Shown here: positions 54,321-64,000 of the stretch, one piece after another
Numbering within the stretch: the stretch's first letter is position 1
Layout: every line of letters starts with the position of its first letter
Source: Dastarcus helophoroides
Lineage: Eukaryota > Arthropoda > Insecta > Coleoptera > Bothrideridae
Direction: 5' to 3'
Length of the DNA: 64,000 bases
Assembly (NCBI GenBank): GCA_028583605.1
Contig: CM053331.1
Coordinates: 2,254,001-2,318,000, forward strand
The notes under the pieces: model-generated
What the model saw: only the letters and a program-made list of their open reading frames with translations
Database searches by the model: none
What the model was told of the DNA's origin: nothing
Made by a program: the position numbers and the translations under genes

Positions 54321-57290
54321 AAATTTCTACTTTGTTCCTAAAATTAGGCATTTTTCTGACAAATTGATTTTCTAATGAAAAATCCGACCCAAATATTATC
54401 ATTTAAAATGTTGAACTTTTACTACAAAAAATCGACTTGTTTCGAATTTTTCCTTTTTTTTTCATTTTTCTCAAAATTTGACTTTCTGGAAATGCAAACT
54501 ATGATCTTAAAATTGGCCTTTTCCATTTCTCGAAATTACGATTTCCTTTGTTTGTTCCTGAAATTGTTGGCAATTTTTTTCTCGAAGTTAGCTCCAAAAT
54601 TTAATTTGATAAAAAGGTAAAAAGTTCCTCTGAAGTTTCTACTTTTTTCCTCAAAATCTAACCGTTCGCAAATTTCAACTTTTGCTTCGAAATTCGTCTT
54701 TCATCGAAATTTCGAGTTTCAATATTTGTCCTTTTTTAACCAAGAATTCAACTCTTTTTTTCGAAATTTGATTTTTTTTATCGAAATTTGACCATTTTTC
54801 GAAATTTGACCATTTTGCGAAATTTGACCATTTTTCGAAATGTGACCATTTTTCGAAATTTGACTTTCCGTGAAATATGCAATTTTTAAAATTCGGTCTT
54901 TTTCTGGAATTTTTTTTCCAAATTCGATTTTTATGAATGGGTCTTCTCGAAATTTTTATTATCAAAATTCATCTTTTTTTTCCAAAATTTTGATTTCAGT
55001 CCCAAATTTCAATGTTTCTTCTATAGTTTGACGTTTTAATGGGAAATTTGATTTGTTTCCAAAGCTTTACTCGTTAAATGATTTTGATGGTAAAATCTTT
55101 CTTTTTTTTAAAGATTTTTGTCAAAATTTGACTTTTTTCAGAGATGCTGACTTTAATCCCAAAGTCGGACCCTTTCTGTTCATAGAAATTTCAATTTCGT
55201 TTCGAAACACGTCTTGTCACAATTTCAACTCGAAATTAGATCGAATTTTTATTAGAAAAGATAAAAATATGTCCCGAAATATCATCGACTTTACTCTCAA
55301 AATTTAATCTTTTGTATTTCTCTAGAGTTAGACTTTTTCCTTGAAATTCGTTTCTTTAATTGAAACTTCAGAAAAAAAGTCAAAATTGGCAAATTTGTCT
55401 TTAAAGGTCAAAATTTCAAAGAAATCGAATTTTTTCCCAAACAATTCGTTTTGCAAAAGTGATGGAATTTTAAAAAAATGTTGAGTTTTTCAAAAAAAAA
55501 GTCGAAAATCGACGACGGTTTAAAAGAATTCAAATTTTTGACCAGAAATTGCAAAACTTTCAGAAAAACTCCAAATTTTATAGTTTTGGGCCAAACTTGG
55601 GCGTTCTCAAATTGTCGACAGCATTTTTGAAAAATTCGATCTTGTTTAAACATTTTTCCAAAATTTTACATTTTTATGAAAATTTATATTCAAATATTTC
55701 ACAATATTTTCAAGAAAATTTCAATTTTGCAAAATATTTAAAAAATTCGGAAAAAGTGGAAATTCCAAAGAAAGTTGGAATTTTTTCCCAAAAAAATCCA
55801 AAGTTGCAAGAATGATGAGATGATGAAAAACGAAATTTTCAAAACAATCGAAAATCTGAAATGGGAAAAATTTTCAAAAAATTACAGATTTAGAATCGAA
55901 ATCTTAGAGCAAAAAATTGCAAAAAAGTTGGAATTTTGAAACAAACCGAAGAATATTTAGAAGGTAAAAATTGTCAAAAAAGTCTAAACTTTTTAAAAGT
56001 GGAAAAAAAAGCCCAAATTTTCAAATAAAATCGGAAGGGGAAATTTTCATAGAAAGTTCCAAAGCTAAAGTTAGAAGATTTAAAAAAAAAGCAAAAATTT
56101 GATAAAGTTGACGCTTTAAAAAAATTGCAGATTTGACAAAAATGGCGAAATTTTTAAATGAATTTGAAGTTAAACAATTTTTAAAAATGGTCTGAATGGT
56201 CGAAAAATGTCGAGATTGTAAGAAAATTAAAAAATCTCCAAAAGTCTCAAAAAAAGGCGAAATTTTTGAGAATTCTTAAAAATTGCGAAGTTTTCAAAAC
56301 AATTCGGAGTTTTAAAAAGGTGAAAATTTAAAAGATTGCCTAAGATTAAAAGTGGTTAGAAATTTGAAAAAATGTCCAGATTTAAAAAATTCATATATTT
56401 TCAACCAAATTTTTAAAAAAGACTCAAAGAAATTTGAACAAATGCCATACTTCACAGAAAAGTTGAAATTTTAAAAAAATATTGACCTTTCAAAACAATA
56501 AATGTTTTCCGAATAGAAATTTCAAAAAAAAAGTCGAAGTTTTCAAAGACAGAAAATTAAAAAAAAAAGTTTTAATTTAGAAACAAAGTTACAATTTCGA
56601 AAAAAATTCAAAATTTTTAAGGTTTAGTTTTTGACAAGAAGTCGAAATTTTGAAAAAATCTGAATGTTGAAATAAAATCGAAGCGAAGTTTTCAAAAAAT
56701 TCCACCTTAACAAAATTTTTCATTGTCACGTTTTCGAAGAAATCTGAAATCCAAAGGTCCCAAAAAAAGTCGAAATGTTTGAGAATTTGAAAAAGTTAAG
56801 AAGCTTTCAAAACAATACGAAATTTAAAAAAAGTGACAATTTGGAAAATTGAAAACAGTTGCGATTTTGAAAAAAAATGTCGAGATTTAAAAAAATTGAA
56901 ATGTTTTCAGCCAAATTTTCAAAAAAAAGCCGAAAGGAATATTTAACGAACGCCATAATTATCAGAAAAGTCGAATTTTTTTAAAAAAAATAAATGTTTT
57001 CAAAAAATCTGAAATGTTCGAAAAACAAAATTTAGAGAAAGTCTTTCATTAAAGACTTTTCTTTAGTCTTTAATGAAAGACTTTTCTTTAGTCTTTAATG
57101 AAAGACTTTTCTTTAGTCTTTAATGAAAGACTTTTCTTTCGTCTTTAATTATTAGAAATATCGAAATTTTCAAGCAGGCGAAATGTTGAAACAACTTAAA
57201 TTTTGAAAAATGTCGTAATTTTGGATGAAGTTGTTATTTTGATGTGTCGGACATTTAAAAAAAGGCCGAATTTTCGAAAAAAATGTTGAC
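54321..57290. repeat. AT-rich degenerate repeat
   Basis: Composition and words as elsewhere (aaatttgacttt, gaaaaagtcgaaatttt); the strand bias of the words flips near 55.4 kb from T-rich to A-rich. Short local arrays occur at 54775-54865 (tttgaccatttttcgaaat, five units) and 57045-57150, listed separately. No gene is supported. Confidence 0.75.
57045..57150. repeat. 25-bp tandem repeat, about four units
   Basis: The unit gaaagacttttctttagtct plus ttaat is repeated at 25-bp spacing. It is itself partly palindromic (aaagac/gtcttt), so it can form a run of small hairpins. Confidence 0.9.
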
Positions 57291-58550
57291 CTTTTTTTGA
57301 GGATTGGATTCGAATTAAAAAAAGATGCAATTGTCATTCGCAGCAGTTGTATCGTTATTTCTTACTGTGCAAGTAGAACGCAACCAAGATTACAGTAATG
57401 CAACCCTCTGACGACGAGATCTAACAAGAATGAAACCGGTCTTTGGTTTCTAACTCTGAATATATTAAATTTCAAACCTATTGATCTATACATTGTCTTC
57501 TGGGATTTCTAACTGTGATAGCTCTTTGGATAAAACATTGTACATTGTTTATTAACATTGACTGTAAATAAAAGACGGTTGTAATTTTTTCATATTTATA
57601 TTTAGTCTGATCTCGAACGAAGAAATTAAAACTGTCAGATCTCGTCTAATTCATCTTTTTCTGAATTGCTTTAGTTACTAATAGATTCATATTTTAACTT
57701 TACTAAACGAACTCTGTTTCCACTAACAATTTGTACATAGAATGTTTCTGGTGTACTGCATCTAATTCTATGTTATTTAGGTATGCACTGAACTGAATCA
57801 TTCGAAATCATTTTCATGTATTTAATCAAACGAACAAAAAAAAAAGAACTAATCGAACTTGAGTAGAATCACGTATTGATAACGAAAGATTGTAATGAAA
57901 TTTTTGAAACTTATACAAAAATATTCAAAAAAATTCAGAAACTTTTACAAACGTATTCGAAAAATTCAGAACCTTTTATAAAAAATTAGTAAAGTCAATT
58001 AGTAGGGGTGTTTTTTCTGGGGTATTTAAAAAAAAACATTGCCATATCTTCGTTTTTAACTTTAACATAGAACTAGATTGTATAAACTTTATAAGGTGCG
58101 TACTTTTTTTATATACATAGCGTTCTTTTATATTTTTGTAAGAAAGTTTAAATTAAGTTTTCTGTATATTTTAACCCTGTGGGGAATTTAAATATTAGAT
58201 CCTTCTTATTGTATGTGATGTTACAATAATATATTAAGACAGAGAATCAAATAACTTATTATATTAGGCTTTGAATGTAATAACTGTTCTATTTATTATC
58301 AAGGGTTACATTAAATTGTCCTACAAATTATATTTGTGGTTTAGATATAATCGTTTATTTCGATTAAAACTATTGAAATCATTTGTTAACTCGAACAAAT
58401 TTGTTAAAGTTATTGTAGAATGGTTATAATTTATGCATTGAATATTATAGTGTTATATATGTTAATAATAAATAAATCAGAAAGCCGACAAAACTGTTTT
58501 ATTAACCCATTTTACCCAACCAAACTCTCCCTTCTTTTTATCAGTTGTGT
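57291..58550 (+). other. Unique DNA with poly(A) signals; possible distal 3' UTR or last exon
   Basis: About 1.26 kb without repeats, unlike its flanks. An acceptor-like sequence (caattgtcattcgcag) ends at about 57342 and, in phase 0, would add ten codons (QLYRYFLLCK) and a stop. AATAAA occurs at 57567-57572 and again near 58467-58476. This could be an alternative terminal exon or 3' UTR of the + strand gene. Without transcripts it remains a suggestion. Confidence 0.35.
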
Positions 58551-58929
58551 AGGGCATCGAACCACTATTTTTTTCGTTCCGGGAAAAAAATCTAATCGGT
58601 TCCGTTCCAGTTTTCGTTCCAACAAAAATAACGTTTTTTTTTTGTAAATTTTCGTGAGATTTCGTGAAAAAAAGCGAATTAATTTTTGTAGGAAAAAAAT
58701 CTAAATTTACAGAAACGACAAATATCCAATTTCCAGAATAAGCTGAATTTTGAGAAAAATAGATTTCGAAAAAATTGAGAAAAAGAGACTTTGAAAAAAT
58801 TGAGAAAGAGGAACAGATTTGGAAAAAATTGAAAAAAAAGATGTTATAAAAAATTCTCAATAAAAGGGACAATTTTAGAAAACAAAACGTAGAATTTAGA
58901 CAATAAATTGACAGGACAAATTAAATACC
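58551..58929. other. AT-rich DNA leading into the 436-bp array
   Basis: No gene is seen. The words become those of the array that follows (gaaaaaattgagaaa). Confidence 0.5.
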
Positions 58930-61255
58930 TGAAATTTTTAAACAAATTGTCGATCTCTAAAAAAGTCGGAAGTTTTTTAGTGAAGAAGAAAAAAGTTTAA
59001 TTTTAGGAAGAATTTCATGGAAAAAGTTTAGAACTCGAAATTTCGATAACAAATTGCAATTTTCCAGAGAAAGCTAAATTTTGAAAATAAATCTGCGATT
59101 TCGGGAACAAGACGAAATAAAAAAAACTTCAAATTTTTAAATAAATTTGGATTTTGAGAAAACTGGTAAAATAATTTCGAAAGAAAATTCCAAGAAAATT
59201 TCGAGAAGTGTTGAACTTTAAAATAAGGTCGAAATTTCCCAAAAAAAGCCAAATTTTAAGAAAAGGAGATTTCTAAAAAAATTGGGGAAATAAAGAGGTT
59301 TAAAAATGAATTTGTCTAATTCGAAAAAAGGGAGAAATTTCGAAAAGAGAAACTGTAAAAATTATTGGAAGCTTAGAAAAAATTGTCGATCTTTAAAAAA
59401 GTCGAAGTTTTTTAGTGAAGAAGAAAAAAGTTTAATTTTAGGAAGAATTTCATGGAAAAAGTTTAGAACTCGAAATTTCAATAACAAATTGCAATTTTCC
59501 AGAGAAAGCTAAATTTTGAAAATAAATCTGCGATTTCGAGAACAAGACGAAATAAAAAAAACTTCAAATTTTTAGATAAATTTGAATTTTGAGAAAACTG
59601 GTAAAATAATTTCGAAAGAAAATTCCAAGAAAATTTCGAGAAGTGTTGAACTTTAAAATAAGGTCAAAATTTCCCAAAAAAAGCCAAATTTTAAGAAAAA
59701 GAAAGAGATTTCTAAAAAAATTGGGGAAATAAAGAGGTTAAAAAATGAATTTGTCTAATTCGAAAAAAGGGAGAAATTTCGAAAAGAGAAACTGTAAAAA
59801 TTAACTGGAAGCTTAGAAAAAATTGTCGATCTTTAAAAAAGTCGAAGTTTTTCAGTTAAGAAGAAAAAAGTTTAATTTTAGGAAGAATTTCATGGAAAAA
59901 GTTTAGAATTCGAAATTTCGATAACAAATTGCAATTTTCCAGAGAAAGCTAAATTTTGAAAATAAATCTGCGATTTCGAGAACAAGACGAAATAAAAAAA
60001 CTTCAAATTTTTAGATAAATTTGAATTTTGAGAAAACTGGTAAAATAATTTCGAAAGAAAATTCAAAGAATATTTCGAGAAGTGTTGAACTTTAAAATAA
60101 GGTCAAAATTTCCCAAAAAAAGCCAAATTTTAAGAAAAGATTTCTAAAAAAAATTGGGGAAATAAAGAGGTTAAAAAATGAATTTGTCTAATTCGGAAAA
60201 AGGGAGAAATTTCGAAAAGAGAAACTATAAAAATTAACTGGAAGCTTAGAAAAAATTGTCGATCTTTAAAAAAGTCGAAGTTTTTCAGTGAAGAGGAAAA
60301 AAGTTTAATTTTAGGAACAATTTCATGGAAAAAGTTTAGAACTCGAAATGTCGATAACAAATTGCAATTTTCCAGAGAAAGCTAAATTTTGAAAATAAAT
60401 CTGCGATTTCGAGAACAAGACGAAATAAAAAAAATTTCAAATTTTTAGATAAATTTGGATTTTGAGAAAAGTGGTAAAATAATTTCGAAAGAAAATTCCA
60501 AGAAAATTTCGAGAAGTGTTGAACTTTAAAATAAGGTCAAAATTTCCCAAAAAAAAGCCAAATTTTGAGAAAAAGAGATTTCTAGAAAAATTGGGGAAAT
60601 GAAGAGATTAAAAAATGAATTTGTCTAATTCGGAAAAAGGGAGAAATTTCGAAAAGAGAAACTGTAAAAATTAACTGGAAGCTTAGAAAAAATTGTCGAT
60701 CTTTAAAAAAATCGAAGTTTTTCAGTGAAGAAGAAAAAAGTTTAATTTTAGGAAGAATTTCATGGAAAAAGTTTAGAACTCGAAATTTCGATAACAAATT
60801 GCAATTTTCCAGAGAATGCTAAATTTTGAAAATAAATCTGCGATTTCGAGAACAAGACGAAATAAAAAAACTAATTTTTAGATAAATTTGAATTTTGAGA
60901 AAACTGGTAAAATGATTTCAATAGAAAACTCCAAGAAAATTTCGAGAAGTGTTGAACTTTAAAATAAGGTCAAAATTTCCCAAAAAAAGCCAAATTTTGA
61001 GAAAAAGAAAGAGATTTCTAGAAAAATTGGGGAAATGAAGAGATTAAAAAATGAATTTGTCTAATTCGAAAAGAGGGAGAAATTTCGAAAAGAGAAACTG
61101 TAAAAATTAACTGGAAGCTTAGAAAAAATTGTCGATCTTTAAAAAAGTCGAAGTTTTTCAGTGAAGAAGAAAAAAGTTTAATTTTAGGAAGAATTTCATG
61201 GAAAAAGTTTAGAACTCGAAATTTCGATAACAAATTGCAATTTTCCAGAGAAAGC
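58930..61255. repeat. About 436-bp tandem array, six copies
   Basis: The marker gtcgatct recurs near 58949, 59395, 59825, 60259, 60695 and 61131 (spacing 446, 430, 434, 436, 436). Each unit contains ggaagaatttcatggaaaaa, aataaatctgcgatttcgag and gttgaactttaaaataaggt. Copies 2-6 are very similar, so the expansion is recent; copy 1 is more diverged at its start. The array stops abruptly at gagaaagctaaac, where unique DNA begins. The - strand frames of about 71 codons in each unit are repeats of one another and unlikely to be genes. Confidence 0.92.
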
Positions 61256-62598
61256 TAAACCGGACCATCCGTAACAATGTTAAATTCGACTAAAAGTTTG
61301 TTTATCTTATAAATATTTCGCTTCTTATTGTAAGCTCATCCATCCATGTACACGATACTTAGAAAGCCTACCTTTCGATTGCAGGATGACAGCTTTGATT
61401 TTTAAATGAAGAAAATACAAGAAATAAAATGCTTAAGACAAATTGATTTTATTTACACTGACTATCTAGTTAATAATATGAAAATATACACATTACAAGT
61501 TACTTTACAACCATATAAAGCTGAATATAAAAAAAGCAGTGCCCAATTTTACAAATTAATTTCTCTAAATACAAATATATTTAATAACGTAATATCACAA
61601 AGTGCCAAACTAATTTCAACGAAATATTCCAGAATTTTTACTGATAAATCCAAAATATTGATGATCTGCTGATAAAATAGTAATCAGGCACCAACTTCTG
61701 CAAATCACCAAGACATCACACTATGGAAGATGAGACGTATCTACGTATTAGCGTAATATTAATGCTATATGCACATTTAGTTTATTATAGTTATTCGCTT
61801 TGGCCAACTAAACGATTCGAATGAAACAAACAGGCGAATGAAACAAACAAGAAACGAAAAATGACTTGGTGACACAGTTGAATTAAAATTCGTACTTTTT
61901 TTTCACTTCTACGCTCGAAATTAACCACCACTGACTTACGTCCATATTTCACTGTTTTTGAATTTTGCAGGATTCACAATTGAAAAGTGTCGTTATGGCA
62001 AAGTTTTCATTTACGTTTCATTGGTTTTTTTCTGCGGCAGTTACTCGTTCCGCAAAAAAGCCAATAAAACATGAAGGAAAATATACTTCACTTTATTGCA
62101 AAGTGATCTTCGAGTTGATCTCTGGGATCGAGTTGGTATGAGCCCGTGACTGACTTGAGAAAAGGTGTTACTTAAGGAAAACAGTTTAATACGTAACAAA
62201 CGTGGGTTGATTTCGAGCGCATTTATCACCAATATATTGCACCAGATTTGAAGCCAATTATAAGATTATTCAATAAAAGACTATTCAATAAATAATAAAA
62301 ACTATTAAACTATGGTTAATCACCTGCGAGTTAAAATGAACTCGTTAAGCTATGTCTTTTTCAATTAATAAATCTCCGGCTTGTCAACGCAGGAATCGAG
62401 AATTTTGGTTACCTAGACCCGTAATTAAGAGACAAAACATTTAAGCTTGTAGACAAATAATCGCGTATTTACATATATTACACATTGTTTTTAAAATAAC
62501 GGATTTATACAAGTGCTCGAAAAATTAGCCTCATAAAAATAATTATCCTTCTCGAAGTCACATAAGCCTAAATGGGAAGATGAAGTGTTAACTAAAAA
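61256..62598 (-). other. Probable 3' UTR of the EHBP1 gene
   Basis: Unique sequence between the end of the 436-bp array and the EHBP1 stop codon. On the - strand, tttatt at about 61448 reads AATAAA, which would give a 3' UTR of about 1.15 kb. A fragment at about 62035-62075 (gcaaaaaagccaataaaaca) matches the end of the fold-back element at 48.5-49.7 kb, so a piece of that family lies in this region. Confidence 0.5.
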
Positions 62599-62677
62599 TT
62601 ACTGTACGACGCATTTATCCTTTGGTTGGAGCTCCAAATGGGACAAATCTTTCTCTATTAGGTCATCCTCTTCAATC
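62599..62677 (-). CDS. Ehbp1: EHBP1 terminal exon with CaaX box
   Basis: Read on the - strand, an acceptor (gtactgttttag) is followed by one base that completes an Ala codon, then 25 residues beginning IEEDDLIEKDLSHLEL and ending DKCVVQ, then TAA (62601-62599). The acidic start completes the bMERB domain of the preceding exon. The last four residues, CVVQ, form a CaaX prenylation box, which EHBP1 and EHBP1L1 carry and MICAL proteins lack. Prenylation would hold the protein on endosomal or Golgi-derived membranes, where the family links Rab8/Rab10 GTPases and EHD proteins to actin. Phase fits the upstream donor exactly. The exon is short, but splice site, phase, domain continuity and CaaX box all agree. 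Confidence 0.85.
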
Positions 62678-63542
62678 CTAAAACAGTACCCATTTTAGAT
62701 TCTTTCTGACACGAAATGATTTTTAAATAAATCTTCAAACTTTGGAAAAATATTTGTTTTGGAAAAATATTTGTTTCGGAAAAATATTTGTTTTGGAAAA
62801 ATATTTGTTTGGGAAAAATATTTGTTTTGGAAAAATATTTCTATTTTGGAAAAATATTTCCGTTTTGAAAAAATACTTCTGCTTTGGGAAAATATTTTTT
62901 AGTTTTGGAAAAGCATTTCTCAATTTTGGAGAATGTTTTAGAAATGTATCGATTATTTGTTAAATAGGTTTGAAAAATCTGTCAATTATCTATTTAAATT
63001 TAAATACTGACAACATTATTTGAAAATTATTGAAAATTCCCATCAGCGACAAAAAAAATGTCGCTGATGAGAAATATTTCCAACCAATAAAAGTCTACCA
63101 TGAAGAATGAGAAATGGAATTCGACCAAATTTAAAAATACATTTTAGTAAACAGTTGATTACTAAGAATCTAGTTTCTTCTAAAAAATCTTCGACTTTTG
63201 TCAAATTTCTTGGAAAGTGTAAAATACTGTCAGAAGAAATATTTTCAAATTGAATGACAAAATTTCAAAAAACTATCAAAATCTGCTAACGATTCCACAA
63301 TCCCGAATTCCTAAGATTTTTAGAACGTGTCTTTAACATTTTAAGATTGAAATTGAAAACTTCTTTTAAAAAAATCGAATATTATCAGGAATATGTTTAC
63401 ATTTTAGTTAATTATTAAAAATTCCCATCAGCGACATGAAAAATGTCGTTGATGAGAAATATTTCCGACCAATAACCATGAAGAATGAAAAATGGAATTC
63501 GAGCAAACTTAAAAATTAGGGGCACCCATTTTACAAACGTAC
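62678..63542 (-). other. Last intron of EHBP1, with small repeats
   Basis: An 865-bp intron. At 62740-62940 an 18-bp unit (ttggaaaaatatttgttt) repeats about ten times. Two copies of a block with the hairpin catcagcgac/gtcgctgatg lie at about 63030-63130 and 63415-63510, followed in each by gagaaatatttcc and catgaagaatga. No coding sequence is seen. Confidence 0.8.
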
Positions 63543-63731
63543 GCTTTTTCTTGGTTGTCTAAATGGTGAACTAGTTCGTCCCTTTTGTTCACTATCTGGA
63601 CTAGTTCATCGAGTAACTCCTGCTCTCTGGCTCTCTGCTCCTCGGTTTTCCTCCAGTCTTCGATGGAAGCAATCTTTCGGAGTTCCTCGTTCAGCATTTT
63701 GTACCTCGTCTCGAGATCAGCTTCTTTTTCA
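63543..63731 (-). CDS. Ehbp1: EHBP1 exon: C-terminal half of the bMERB domain
   Basis: A 189-nt exon on the - strand. The acceptor is gggaattttttag and the donor GC|GTACGT (63542-63541), giving phase agreement with the last exon. It encodes 62 residues beginning EKEADLETRYKMLNEELRKI, then IEDWRKTEEQRAREQELLDE and LVQIVNKRDELVHHLDNQEK. These are the long charged helices of the bivalent Mical/EHBP Rab-binding (bMERB, DUF3585) domain, which binds Rab8-family GTPases. The NKRDELV...LD signature lies near the domain end. MICAL and MICAL-like proteins share the domain, but the CaaX box in the next exon points to EHBP1. The N-terminal C2 and calponin-homology exons would lie beyond position 64000. 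An alternative donor four bases on (63538) breaks the phase. Confidence 0.88.
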
Positions 63732-64000
63732 CTAAAAAATTCCCACAAAATAAATCTATTGATAATAATTTAAAAGAAAACACAATATTTTACATGGATT
63801 GGATGAAAATACCCAAATTGAATTAAAATTTCAAAAAGAAAACCATAAAATGTGCCAATGTTCAAAAATTCTAAAAGTATAGGATTCTTGACTTTTTAAA
63901 AGATTTCCTTTTTCAAATTTTTACTTTTCAAAATTACGTATTTTTTCGCAAAATCTTGACTTTCGTAAATATCGACTTTTTTTTTCGAAAAGTCAATCTC
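63732..64000 (-). other. EHBP1 intron, 5' side
   Basis: AT-rich intronic sequence up to the window edge. No further exon is visible in the last 270 bases. Confidence 0.6.

Noticed and set aside
52255..54375. A 706-codon open frame rich in Phe, Leu and Ser
   Set aside because: It exists because the + strand is nearly all C and T, so stop codons cannot occur. It has no domains, the neighbouring frame is also open, and the composition follows the repeat.
60130..61233. Three nearly identical 71-76-codon - strand frames
   Set aside because: They are the same segment of the 436-bp array; similarity reflects tandem duplication, not selection on protein.
63057..63080. CTGATGAG after the intronic hairpin as a hammerhead core
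   Set aside because: The second box (GAAA) does not follow the short aaat/attt hairpin, so the core cannot be completed.
63537..63543. Alternative EHBP1 donor at 63538 (GTTTGT)
   Set aside because: It would break the phase with the terminal exon, whereas GC|GTACGT at 63542 fits it and is closer to consensus.

Overview
This window is AT-rich, intron-rich animal DNA. The evidence points to an insect: a BEL/Pao retrotransposon fragment, an intact Tc1/mariner-superfamily element, and an EHBP1-family gene with small exons. The order of insect cannot be settled from the sequence. Most of the 64 kb is satellite DNA and degenerate AT-rich repeat. Coding DNA is under 1 kb of host exons plus the transposon genes. 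Nearly all long open frames in the repeats are artefacts of tandem units, because a unit without stops stays open, often in several frames.

Two host genes can be supported. On the + strand, four small exons (3660-3773, 6833-6866, 26179-26299, 50032-50460) have consensus or acceptable splice sites and keep one reading frame across all three junctions. They encode a transmembrane helix and a cytoplasmic tail rich in Tyr, His and Lys. I do not recognise the protein. Its 3, 19 and 24 kb introns hold most of the repeats. On the - strand, two exons (63731-63543 and 62677-62599) encode the end of a bMERB domain and a C-terminal CaaX box (CVVQ). This is the 3' end of an EHBP1 orthologue. The two genes converge.

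Layout: 1-2.7 kb AT-rich repeat; 2.75-3.6 kb 33-bp satellite full of TATCGATA; exon 1; 4.37-6.4 kb 16-bp satellite; exon 2; 7.2-9.5 kb AT-rich repeat; 9.5-15.35 kb a chain of unrelated arrays with a BEL/Pao fragment embedded in a 156-bp satellite, then a 15-bp array, a GC-rich array and a TACGTA array; 15.35-16.2 kb unique, GC-richer DNA; 16.2-22.2 kb a '(gaaatttggaatttt)' higher-order array; 23.8-26.0 kb a complete DD41D transposon; exon 3; 27-38.5 kb AT-rich repeat with a 912-bp triplication; 38.6 kb a long palindrome; 39.8-40.25 kb five 70-bp repeats resembling hammerhead ribozymes; 40.9-46.9 kb a higher-order satellite; 48.5-49.7 kb a fold-back element; exon 4; 50.7-51.96 kb 26-bp array; 52.3-54.3 kb a two-kilobase polypyrimidine tract; 54.3-57.3 kb AT-rich repeat; 57.3-58.5 kb unique DNA with poly(A) signals; 58.9-61.25 kb 436-bp tandem array; then the EHBP1 3' end.

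The items most worth following up are the dispersed and tandem hammerhead-like repeats, the young-looking DD41D element with 422-bp inverted repeats just 135 bp upstream of an exon, the DRE-motif satellite, and the polypyrimidine tract.
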